Assembly: GCF_000341085.1 (NCBI RefSeq)
Contig: NZ_ANBA01000020.1
Coordinates: forward strand, 184,949-248,948
Reading direction: 5' to 3'
From: Nocardiopsis ganjiahuensis DSM 45031
GTDB lineage: Bacteria > Actinomycetota > Actinomycetes > Streptosporangiales > Streptosporangiaceae
Length of the DNA stretch: 64,000 bases
Within the stretch, counting starts at the first letter, position 1; each line of letters begins with the position of its first letter. Shown piece by piece: positions 25,376 to 34,088 of this stretch. The notes below the pieces were generated by a model, which was given only the letters and a program-made list of their open reading frames with translations, was not told where the DNA came from and ran no database searches. The translations under genes were made by a program, and so were the position numbers.

Positions 25376-25455
25376 GCTCCGCACTTGGCGCACTGGAACT
25401 TGCGGTCGTCGCCGAGAATCCAGTCGTGGTCGCCGCCGGTAGGGCACGCTGACAT
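25354..25455 (-). CDS. 33-residue zinc-ribbon mini-protein
   Basis: An ATG at 25455 opens 33 codons ending in TGA at 25354-25356. The peptide begins MSACPTGGDHDWILGDD and continues RKFQCAKCGAQSARRF, with one Cys and two His in the first half and a C-x-x-C knuckle in the second; CPxGGDHDW plus FQCAKCG is a likely single-zinc ribbon. GAGGAG lies nine bases before the ATG, and an in-frame GTG at 25461 is also possible. It is transcribed in the same direction as rbpA downstream. Small size makes statistical support weak, but the spacing of the ligands and the ribosome binding site are convincing. Confidence 0.65.
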   Translation of the reverse strand: MSACPTGGDHDWILGDDRKFQCAKCGAQSARRF

Positions 25456-25602
25456 CGACACCAACTCCTCAGGAAGGGGGCTTCGGGGGTGTGTCGGTCA
25501 TCGTATTTCCCACCAACCACACCGGTCCCGAGAATGAGAAAGAATGCGCTTTCCTCATCTCTTCTGCGGTTCGCTCCCCCGGCCCCGGACACCCCGGACA
25601 CA

Positions 25603-25647
25603 CGTCGGGGCCCGTCACCGGATCTGGTCCGGTGACGGGCCCCGACG
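25603..25647. terminator. 20-bp-stem hairpin terminator after rbpA
   Basis: CGTCGGGGCCCGTCACCGGA (25603-25622) pairs perfectly with 25628-25647 around a TCTGG loop. It lies 60 bases beyond the rbpA stop. Confidence 0.85.
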
Positions 25648-25706
25648 GAAGACCCGGAGAGAGAGCCGCTGAGCCCCTGAACCGCGGGCGGCCGCTCCCC
25701 CTGCGC

Positions 25707-26078
25707 CTAGTTCTGGGAGGCCTTCATGTGGGCCTCGACCGCGGCGCGGTCGGCACGGAGCTTGGCGAGGGCCTCATCGAGAATGAGCTTGCCCTCCTCC
25801 TCGCTCCGGCGCTCCTTCACGTACGCCAGGTGCGTCTTGTACGGCTCGGTACGCGGCGGCGAAGGCGGGTTGGCCTTGTCCTTGCCGGCGGGGAAACCGC
25901 AGCGCGGGCAGTCCCACTCGTCAGGGACCGCGGCTTCGCTGGCGAAGCTGGGGATGACCTCGTGCAAGTTCGCACAGTAGAACGGAACCCGAACGCGGGG
26001 AGCGGCCTCGCCCCGTTCCGCCTCGCCCATAGGACCGGCTCCGACTCGGCTGCCACGGATGGCACTGCCACTACCCAC
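25707..26078 (-). CDS. rbpA: RNA polymerase-binding protein RbpA
   Basis: The 123-residue actinobacterial RNA polymerase-binding protein stabilises the housekeeping sigma factor on the enzyme and helps promoter opening. The zinc-binding core is visible as FYCANLHEVIPSFASEAAVP followed by EWDCPRCGFPAGKD (C, H, C, C ligands). The basic linker and sigma-interaction helix are RTEPYKTHLAYVKERRSEEE. The N-terminal GSAIRGSRVG is the conserved N-tail. It follows secG with a 79-base gap and ends before a strong terminator. Confidence 0.95.
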   Translation of the reverse strand: MGSGSAIRGSRVGAGPMGEAERGEAAPRVRVPFYCANLHEVIPSFASEAAVPDEWDCPRCGFPAGKDKANPPSPPRTEPYKTHLAYVKERRSEEEGKLILDEALAKLRADRAAVEAHMKASQN

Positions 26079-26157
26079 GAAAAACTCCTTCGGCGAACTC
26101 GCTGATTGACTCGGGCGAGATTGACTTGGACGAGGGGGCTTGCGGCCGATCGGCGCG

Positions 26158-26394
26158 CTACATTCCCCGGTTGATCAGCAGGCCGAGCACGACGGTCGCC
26201 ACGATCCACGTGACCGCGAGGACGACGGTCATCCGGTCGAGGTTGCGCTCGACAACGGACGATCCTCCGAGCGAGGACGTGATACCACCGCCGAACATGT
26301 CGGACAGGCCGCCGCCCTTACCCTTGTGCATCAGCACGAGGAGGATCAGCAGCACACTGAGAAGCATCACGAAGATGGACAGACCGAGGATCAC
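26158..26394 (-). CDS. secG: Preprotein translocase subunit SecG
   Basis: The 78-residue protein has two membrane helices (1-22 and 55-76) and the conserved cytoplasmic loop HKGKGGGLSDMFGGG followed by SSVVERNLDRMT. Start taken as GTG 26394 (ILGLSIFVMLLS follows), preceded by GGTGAG. It lies between tpiA and rbpA, the usual actinobacterial order. Confidence 0.93.
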   Translation of the reverse strand: MILGLSIFVMLLSVLLILLVLMHKGKGGGLSDMFGGGITSSLGGSSVVERNLDRMTVVLAVTWIVATVVLGLLINRGM

Positions 26395-26682
26395 ACGCTC
26401 ACCCGTAGCTCGACCCCGCAGCGGGGGGATGGACACCTCGGTCCCCCTTTTCCCACCCGCACCAGCACCGGCAAGAGGGCACCGGATCGGGAGCGGGTCA
26501 CGGAAGGAGGAGACCGGGGACGTTTTCGGATTTTACCGCGCCGGCGACGGCGCGGGAGGGGAAACCACGAGGCACGGGAATCCCCACAGCGAAGTCTAGC
26601 CCGAACAGGGCACCTGTCGGACACCCGGCCCGTCACCCCTGGACATCAGAGAGTGACCGGCCGGGTCATCCGAGACGTTTGG

Positions 26683-27462
26683 TCAGCCGTTCTCACCGAA
26701 TCGGATCACCTTGGCGAACTCTTCGGCCTTCAGGCAGGCACCACCGACGAGGGCGCCGTCGACGTCCTCCTTGGCCATGATGCCGGGGGCGTTGTCACCC
26801 TTGACCGAGCCGCCGTAGAGCACGCGGACCGCACCGGAGACCTCGGAGGAGTACAGCTCGGCCAGGCGCCCGCGGATCGCGGCACAGACCTCCTGGGCGT
26901 CCTCGGGGGTGGCCACCTCGCCGGTGCCGATGGCCCACACGGGCTCGTAGGCGATGACGATCTTCTCGGCCTGCTCGGCCGGGATCTCCTTCAGGGCGCC
27001 GTCCAGCTGGGACAGGACGTGCTCGACCTGCTGCCCGGCCTTGCGCACCTCCAGGCCCTCGCCCACGCACAGGATCGGGACGATCCCGTTCTTGTAGGCG
27101 GCCTTGACCTTGGCGTTGACCAGGGCGTCGTCCTCGTTGTGGTACTCGCGGCGCTCGGAGTGGCCGACCAGGACGTAGGAGCACTCCAGCTTGGCGAGCA
27201 TGGCGCCGGAGATCTCACCGGTGTAGGCGCCCTTGTCGTGGGCGGAGATGTCCTGGGCACCGAACCCGATGCGCAGCTTGTCACCGTCCACCAGCGTCTG
27301 CACGCTGCGCAGGTCGGTGAACGGCGGCAGGACGACGACCTCGGCGTTGTCGTAGTCCTTGTCCTTCAGGGCGAAGGCCAGCTTCTGGACGAGGGCGATC
27401 GCCTCGAAGTGGTTGTTGTTCATCTTCCAGTTGCCCGCGATGAGCGGCTGGCGCTTGGTCAT
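26683..27462 (-). CDS. tpiA: Triosephosphate isomerase
   Basis: This 259-residue TIM barrel interconverts dihydroxyacetone phosphate and glyceraldehyde 3-phosphate. Conserved residues are visible in GNWKMNNNH (N and K of the active site), GHSERREYHNED (catalytic His), AYEPVWAIGTGEVATPEDAQ (catalytic Glu and loop 6) and VLYGGSVKGDNA (phosphate binding). It ends the glycolytic string gap-pgk-tpiA, with a 219-base gap from pgk that contains a dispersed repeat. Confidence 0.97.
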   Translation of the reverse strand: MTKRQPLIAGNWKMNNNHFEAIALVQKLAFALKDKDYDNAEVVVLPPFTDLRSVQTLVDGDKLRIGFGAQDISAHDKGAYTGEISGAMLAKLECSYVLVGHSERREYHNEDDALVNAKVKAAYKNGIVPILCVGEGLEVRKAGQQVEHVLSQLDGALKEIPAEQAEKIVIAYEPVWAIGTGEVATPEDAQEVCAAIRGRLAELYSSEVSGAVRVLYGGSVKGDNAPGIMAKEDVDGALVGGACLKAEEFAKVIRFGENG

Positions 27463-27620
27463 CTGTGACTCTCTTCGAAATCGTCGGAGGAGGCTTGCTG
27501 CCCCTGGGCCTGAGCCACAGGGGGTTGCCGTTCGGGCGCCGGCAGGTGGTGTTGCAGGAAACCCGGGGAGGTGCCGGAGGTGGGATTGCCCGGGAAGTAC
27601 CGTCGGCCGCCAGGCCGCCC

Positions 27621-27650
27621 GTTGAGGGCGGTGGCGGGCGACGGGTGGGC
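27621..27650 (+). repeat. Copy 1 of a dispersed 30-bp intergenic repeat
   Basis: The 30 bases between pgk and tpiA beginning GTTGAGGGCGGTGG match 39058-39087, downstream of uvrA, with only two differences (C/T at position 15, T/C at position 26). It lies in non-coding sequence in both places. Function unknown. Confidence 0.6.
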
Positions 27651-27681
27651 CAAAGCGAAGCGGAGGCCCAATCGAACACAG

Positions 27682-28866
<1,185 letters not shown>

Positions 28867-28938
28867 GCTGGTCTCCTCGTTGGGTTGTGAAGTCTGGGGG
28901 CCCCGGCCGGTGGGGCCGGGAAGGGGCGCGCACGCGAC

Positions 28939-28972
28939 GGCACCCCTTCCGCGCGCGGGCGAAAGGGGTGCC
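28939..28972 (-). terminator. Intercistronic stem-loop between gap and pgk
   Basis: GGCACCCCTT (28939-28948) pairs with AAGGGGTGCC (28963-28972) around a 14-base loop, 39 bases after the gap stop. It may act as an attenuator or mRNA processing/stability element within the glycolytic operon rather than as a full terminator. Confidence 0.6.
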
Positions 28973-29010
28973 GGGTCACGCGTCGGCGTCCACGGGTCTG
29001 GACCCGGTGG

Positions 29011-30015
29011 TTACAGGCTGGAGCCGACCAGCTTGGCCAGGTCGACCAGGCGGTTGGAGTAACCCCACTCGTTGTCGTACCAGCCGAGGATCTTGACCTG
29101 GTTGCCGGCGGCCATGGTCATGCCGGCGTCGAAGGTGCAGGAGGGCGAGGTACCGACGATGTCGGAGGAGACGATCTCGTCCTCGGTGTAGACCAGGACG
29201 TCCTTGAGCTCGCCCTCGGCGGCGGCCTTGAACGCGGCGTTGACCTCTTCCTTGGTGACCTCGCGGTCCAGGGTCACGACCAGGTCGGTGGCGGAGCCGT
29301 CCGGCACGGGGACGCGCATGGCCATGCCGTCCAGCTTGCCCGCGAGCTCGGGGATGACCAGGGCCGTGGCCTTGGCAGCACCCGTGCTGGTCGGGATGAT
29401 GTTCTGCGCGGCCGCACGGGCGCGACGCAGGTCCTTGTGCGGGAAGTCCAGGATGACCTGGTCGTTGGTGTACGCGTGCACCGTGGTCATGAAGCCCTGC
29501 TGGATGCCGAAGGCGTCCTTGAGGACCTTCGCCATGGGCGCCACACAGTTGGTGGTGCAGGAGGCGTTGGAGATGACGTCGTGGTTGGCGGCGTCGTACT
29601 TGTCGTCGTTGACGCCCATCACGATGGTGATGTCCTCGCCCTTGGCCGGGGCGGAGATGATGACCTTCTTGGCACCGGCGGCGATGTGCTTCTTGGCGTC
29701 CTCGGCCTTGGTGAAGATACCGGTGGACTCGACGACGACGTCGACGTTCAGCTCGCCCCAGGGCAGCTGGGCGGGGTCGCGCTGGGCCAGGACCTTGATG
29801 GTCTTGTCGCCGACGCGGATGAAGTCGTCACCGACCTCGACGTCGCCCTCGAGGGTGCCGAGCACGGTGTCGTACTTGAGCAGGTGCGCGAGCGTCTTGG
29901 TGTCGGTGAGGTCGTTGACCGCGACGATTTCGATGTCGCTGCCGCCGGCGGCGACCGCTCGCCAGAAGTTACGGCCGATCCGACCGAAGCCGTTGACGCC
30001 TACACGGATGGTCAC
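29011..30015 (-). CDS. gap: Glyceraldehyde-3-phosphate dehydrogenase
   Basis: The 334-residue enzyme oxidises glyceraldehyde 3-phosphate with NAD+ and phosphate. It begins RVGVNGFGRIGRNFWRA (NAD-binding loop), has the catalytic ASCTTNCVAPM, TVHAYTNDQ, an RRARAAAQNIIPTSTGAAKA phosphate site and WYDNEWGYSNR. Start GTG 30015 with GAGGAG upstream. First gene of gap-pgk-tpiA. Confidence 0.97.
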   Translation of the reverse strand: MTIRVGVNGFGRIGRNFWRAVAAGGSDIEIVAVNDLTDTKTLAHLLKYDTVLGTLEGDVEVGDDFIRVGDKTIKVLAQRDPAQLPWGELNVDVVVESTGIFTKAEDAKKHIAAGAKKVIISAPAKGEDITIVMGVNDDKYDAANHDVISNASCTTNCVAPMAKVLKDAFGIQQGFMTTVHAYTNDQVILDFPHKDLRRARAAAQNIIPTSTGAAKATALVIPELAGKLDGMAMRVPVPDGSATDLVVTLDREVTKEEVNAAFKAAAEGELKDVLVYTEDEIVSSDIVGTSPSCTFDAGMTMAAGNQVKILGWYDNEWGYSNRLVDLAKLVGSSL

Positions 30016-30357
30016 GGAACCAATCTCCTCATTTTGTCGCACAGCAGTTTCACCCGAGCGTGTGGCCGCTCCCGCGGGCCCGGACCGGTACGGTCCGGCA
30101 CAACCGTGTTGAGCAGCGTGAACGCATAACAGGTGTTCACAAAGAGCCTAGCGGAGTGTCGGCGGGGAGCCGTTCTCGCCCCCGCCCGGCAATCCGTCGC
30201 CCCCTCGCGGATTCGCGACCATCCTGACACCGCTCGGCGAAGAGGTCTATACCATTTTCGGAAGTTATCCCGGAGTTTTCGCAGTTAACAAAGCCGAACA
30301 TCGGTGTTGCGGTCGTGTTCCAGGGCACTCGTGCCCCGGCTCAGGGGTCGCACGCCC
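30016..30357. promoter_or_regulatory. gap promoter region with a candidate DasR-like site
   Basis: The 340-base gap between whiA and gap is A/T-richer around 30220-30310. On the minus strand TGGTATAGACCT (30254-30243) matches 10 of 12 positions of the dre consensus TGGTCTAGACCA bound by the GlcNAc-responsive regulator DasR in actinomycetes; its TATAGA could equally be a -10 hexamer. No other structure is clear. Confidence 0.4.
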
Positions 30358-31338
30358 TCAGGGCACCAGCATGTCAGGAGTGAGGTTCGCCTCGGTCCCC
30401 TCGATGCCCAGGTCGCTGGCCCGCTTGTCCGCCATGGCCAACAGCCTGCGGATACGCCCCGCGATCGCGTCCTTGGTCAGCGGCGGGACCGACAGCTGCC
30501 CCAGCTCCTCCAGGGACGCCTGCTTGTGCGCCAGGCGCAGCTGGCCGGCGGCCACCAGGTGCTTGGGCGCGTCCTCGCCCAGGATCTCCAGGGCCCGCTC
30601 CACCCGCGCGCCGGCGGCGACCGCGGCCCGGGCGCTGCGCCGCAGGTTGGCGTCGTCGAAGTTGGCGAGCCGGTTCGCGGTGGCCCGCACCTCCCGGCGC
30701 ATCCGGCGCTCCTCCCAGGCCAGGACGCTCTGGTGGGCGCCCAGCAGGGTCAGCAGCGCACCGATGGAGTCGCCGTCGCGCACCACCACCCGGTCCACAC
30801 CGCGCACCTCACGGGCCTTGGCGTGCACCTTCAGGCGGCGGGCCGCACCGACCAGGGCCAGCGCGGCCTCCGGACCCGGGCAGGTGACCTCCAGCGACAT
30901 CGAGCGGCCCGGCTCGGTCAGGGAGCCGTGCGCGATGAAGGCGCCGCGCCAGGCGGACTCGGAGTCGCAGGCGCCACCCGCCACCACGTGCCGGGGCAGG
31001 CCGCGCACCGGGCGCCCGTTGTTGTCGACCAGACCGGTCTGGCGGGCCAGGGACTCGCCGTCCTTGATCACCCGCACCACGTACCGGTTGCCCTTGCGCA
31101 GGCCGCTCGGGGAGAGCACGACGACCTCGGACTCGTGGCCGAAGACCTCCGAGATGTCCTTGCGCAGCCGACGGGCGGCGGCCCCCGTGTCGAGTTCGGC
31201 CTCGATCACGATCCGACCGCCCACGAGGTGAAGGCCTCCGGTGAACCGCAGGATGGTGGACACCTCCGCCTTGCGGCAGCATGGCTTGAGAATCGCCAGC
31301 CGGCTCAACTCGTCCTTCACCACGCCGGTCATCGCCAT
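30358..31338 (-). CDS. whiA: Sporulation/cell division transcription factor WhiA
   Basis: The 326-residue protein starts at ATG 31338 with GGGGAGGATC upstream. An N-terminal degenerate LAGLIDADG homing-endonuclease fold is visible (LSRLAILKPCCRKAEVSTIL, RFTGGLHLVGGRIVIEAELD, GAFIAHGSLTEPGRSMSLEV). The C-terminal helix-turn-helix is near residues 240-320 (LEELGQLSVPPLTKDAIAGR, IRRLLAMAD). WhiA acts with WhiB at sporulation promoters in actinomycetes. It keeps its usual place after yvcK and before gap; here a DUF488 gene is inserted between yvcK and whiA. Confidence 0.96.
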   Translation of the reverse strand: MAMTGVVKDELSRLAILKPCCRKAEVSTILRFTGGLHLVGGRIVIEAELDTGAAARRLRKDISEVFGHESEVVVLSPSGLRKGNRYVVRVIKDGESLARQTGLVDNNGRPVRGLPRHVVAGGACDSESAWRGAFIAHGSLTEPGRSMSLEVTCPGPEAALALVGAARRLKVHAKAREVRGVDRVVVRDGDSIGALLTLLGAHQSVLAWEERRMRREVRATANRLANFDDANLRRSARAAVAAGARVERALEILGEDAPKHLVAAGQLRLAHKQASLEELGQLSVPPLTKDAIAGRIRRLLAMADKRASDLGIEGTEANLTPDMLVP

Positions 31339-31540
31339 CGCTGCGATCCTCCCCTTGAACTGGCAGAACACCGGCGCCGCACACCCTGGCACCGGGGGTG
31401 CCGCCACGGGGCTCTGCCACGGGCGGCTGTCTCGCTGCAGACTACGTGACGCGGGCCTTTACGCCGACCCCCGCACGGCGTGTCGTCGATCCCCCCGCCC
31501 TGCTCAGAGGCGGCGTGTCGGCCTTCGTGACGGTGTGCGG

Positions 31541-31954
31541 TCAATTGCTCCCGGCGTCCGGGGAGGTGAGCAGCGACTCCAGGTGGTCGCGGAGGACGAC
31601 CGCGTGGTTGTGCTCGGTGTCCCGGGCCGCGTAGAGCAGTGTGACCGGCCCCTCACGCGCGGCCGCCAGGATCGGTTCGAGCACTTCGGGTCTGCGCTCC
31701 AGTTCGGCGAGGTAGCGCCGGGCGAACTCAGCGAAGCGGTCCGGGTCGTGCCCGAACCAGGTGCGCAGCTCCCGGCTGGGCGCGACGTCCTTGAGCCAGG
31801 GGCACCCGGCGACCTCGCTCCTGCGCACCCCGCGCGGCCAGAGCCGGTCCACGAGGAACCGGGGCCCGGGCGGGGGATCCTGCCCCCGCCCGGGGTGCTC
31901 CTCGGCACGTACCTCGTCATAGACGCGTTCCAGACGGATGCGGTGATCGGCCAT
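31541..31954 (-). CDS. DUF488 family protein
   Basis: The 137-residue protein has the DUF488 landmarks FLVDRLWPRGVRRSE, WLKDVAPSRELRTWF, HDPDRFAEFARRYLAEL and VTLLYAARDTEHNHAVVL. The biochemical role of the family is not settled. It is inserted between yvcK and whiA, 203 bases before whiA, and is not part of the usual conserved string. Confidence 0.85.
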   Translation of the reverse strand: MADHRIRLERVYDEVRAEEHPGRGQDPPPGPRFLVDRLWPRGVRRSEVAGCPWLKDVAPSRELRTWFGHDPDRFAEFARRYLAELERRPEVLEPILAAAREGPVTLLYAARDTEHNHAVVLRDHLESLLTSPDAGSN

Positions 31955-32007
31955 GGGACGCCCCTTCCCGGAAGCGGGTCACCCCCAACCCGGTCCGGCC
32001 CCAACAG

Positions 32008-32997
32008 TCAGTCGTCCGCCCGGCCCACCAGGATCCGCTCCAGGGCGGTGGCCAGCTTGTCGGAGTCGTGCCGGGGGGTGCCGTCCCCGCGGTTCAGGTC
32101 GGCCAGTTCCAGACGGCCGCCGAGTTCGCCCACCACCGAGGTCAGCGGAGCGGCGTCCTCCACCGTCCCGGTGTCGGCCAGCACCACGTCCACCCCCAGC
32201 TTGGGCGCGTGCTCGCGCAACACCTCGAGGTAGGTCTCGGGGCGGAAGCCCTCGGTCTCCCCCTTCTGCGGTGACAGGTTCAACGCCACCAACCGCTTGG
32301 CCTTCGTGGTGACCAGGGCGTGGGCCAGCTCGGGGACCAGCAGGTGCGGGAGCACACTGGTGAACCAGGACCCGGGGCCGAACACCACCCAGTCGGCCTC
32401 GCGCACGGCCTTGACCGCCTGCGGGCTGGCCGGCGGGTCCTCGGGGATCAGCGAGATGGAGCGCACCCGGCCGTTGGTGCTGGCACAGGCCACCTGGCCA
32501 CGCACCGTGGTGATCTCCTCGGGCCTGGCCGGATCGACCCCCGACACCTCAGCGGAGATCTCCAACGGCACCGAGGACATCGGCAGGACCCGGCCGTGGG
32601 CGCCCAGCAGCTGCCCCACCCAGTCCAGGCCGGCCACCGAGTCGCCCAGGAGCTCCCAGAGCGCGACGATCAGCAGGTTGCCCACGGCGTGACCGTGCAG
32701 GTCACCCTCCGAGCGGAACCGGTGCTGGAGCACCTGGCTCCAGGTGTGCCCCCATTCGTCGTCCCCGCACAGCGCGGCCAGGGCCATCCTCAGGTCCCCG
32801 GGCGGAAGCACGCCCAGTTCCTCGCGCAACCGGCCACTGGAACCGCCGTCGTCCGCGACCGTCACGATCGCGGTGACGTCCGTGGTCACCCTGCGCAGCG
32901 CCGACAACGAGGCGTGCAGGCCGTGCCCGCCCCCCAGCGCGACCACCCGGGGCGGACGCGAGGCGTCCTCCCCGTCCGGAGCGGTGCTCTTCGACAT
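32008..32997 (-). CDS. yvcK: Gluconeogenesis factor YvcK/CofD-like protein
   Basis: This 329-residue YvcK-family protein binds UDP-GlcNAc in other Gram-positive bacteria and links carbon source to cell-wall synthesis. The nucleotide-sugar binding motif is VALGGGHGLHASLSALRR. It is followed by IVTVADDGGSSGRLREELG, PPGDLRMALAALC, GHAVGNLLIVALWEL and VVFGPGSWFTSVLPHLLVPE. It lies between rapZ (207 bases upstream) and DUF488, within the conserved uvrC-rapZ-yvcK-whiA set. Confidence 0.93.
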   Translation of the reverse strand: MSKSTAPDGEDASRPPRVVALGGGHGLHASLSALRRVTTDVTAIVTVADDGGSSGRLREELGVLPPGDLRMALAALCGDDEWGHTWSQVLQHRFRSEGDLHGHAVGNLLIVALWELLGDSVAGLDWVGQLLGAHGRVLPMSSVPLEISAEVSGVDPARPEEITTVRGQVACASTNGRVRSISLIPEDPPASPQAVKAVREADWVVFGPGSWFTSVLPHLLVPELAHALVTTKAKRLVALNLSPQKGETEGFRPETYLEVLREHAPKLGVDVVLADTGTVEDAAPLTSVVGELGGRLELADLNRGDGTPRHDSDKLATALERILVGRADD

Positions 32998-33203
32998 GCC
33001 TCTGGCCTGCCTCCCCTATGCGGCGGACGCGTCGGACCGCACCCCCGAAGGGGCGTGCGAACGGCCGGACCACGCCCCCGACCCGCCGTGCGTACCAGTC
33101 CCCTTGACGGGCCGACACCTTCAATGACCGGGCCAATGTAAGGGAAGACGCCACTCTTGGCGATTCGGTTCACCCCGCGGACCGGGCCGGCCTCACGTCC
33201 CGT

Positions 33204-34088
33204 TCACTCCCGGCCCACGTCCCGGTGGACGACGTGCACGTCCACGTCCTGCCCGCGCAGGCGGTCGGCGAACTGTTCGGCCATGGCGACACTGCGGTGC
33301 TTGCCGCCGGTACAGCCCACCGCCAGGGTCATGTAGTGCTTGCCCTCGCGCTGGTATCCGGCGATGGTCAGCTTCAGGACCTCCGAGTACGCCTCCAGCA
33401 TCTCCTTGGCGCCGTCCTGCGAGAGCACGTAGTCGCGGACCGGCTCGTCGCGGCCGTTCATCGGCCTGAGGTCGGGCACCCAGTGCGGGTTGGGGAGGAA
33501 GCGGCAGTCCAGGACCAGGTCGGCGTCGACCGGAAGACCGTGCTTGAACCCGAAGGAGACCACGTTGGCGCGCGGGCGCACCTCGTCGCTCTCCCCGAAG
33601 AACCCGATCACCCGGGCCTTGAGCTGGTGCACGTTCAGCTGCGAGGTGTCGATGACCAGGTCGGCCTCGCCGCGGATGGCGCGCAGGGTCTCGCGCTCGC
33701 GGGTGATGCCGTCGGTCACGCGGCCGTCACCCTGGAGGGGGTGGGGGCGGCGCACCCCCTCGAACCTGCGGACCAGGGCGTCGTCCCCGGCCTCCAGGTA
33801 GAGCACCCGCGCGGTGATGTCGCGCTTGCGCAGCTCCTCCACCGTGGACAGCAGGTCCTCTGTGAAAGCGAGTGAACGCACGTCCACCACCACCGCGACC
33901 CGCGGCACCGCCCCGTGGGTGCGGCCCGCCAGTTCGATCATCGTCGGCAGCAGGCCCGGCGGCAGGTTGTCCACCACGAACCAGTCCAGGTCCTCCAGGG
34001 CCCTGGCCGCCGTACTTCGGCCCGCACCGGACATCCCGGTGACGACGACCACCTCGGGTGGCAGTTCCCCACCCAGTTCGACCGTCAT
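33204..34088 (-). CDS. rapZ: RapZ/YvcJ nucleotide-binding protein
   Basis: The 294-residue protein has a P-loop (VVTGMSGAGRSTAARALEDL), the DNLPP motif (WFVVDNLPPGLLPTMIEL) and the C-terminal RapZ signature (FGFKHGLPVDADLVLDCRFL, YMTLAVGCTGGKHRSVAMAE). In enterobacteria RapZ guides RNase E to a small RNA; in Gram-positive bacteria the homologue YvcJ binds and hydrolyses nucleotides. Start ATG 34088 follows GGAGGAGACAT and overlaps the uvrC stop by four bases. Confidence 0.94.
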   Translation of the reverse strand: MTVELGGELPPEVVVVTGMSGAGRSTAARALEDLDWFVVDNLPPGLLPTMIELAGRTHGAVPRVAVVVDVRSLAFTEDLLSTVEELRKRDITARVLYLEAGDDALVRRFEGVRRPHPLQGDGRVTDGITRERETLRAIRGEADLVIDTSQLNVHQLKARVIGFFGESDEVRPRANVVSFGFKHGLPVDADLVLDCRFLPNPHWVPDLRPMNGRDEPVRDYVLSQDGAKEMLEAYSEVLKLTIAGYQREGKHYMTLAVGCTGGKHRSVAMAEQFADRLRGQDVDVHVVHRDVGRE

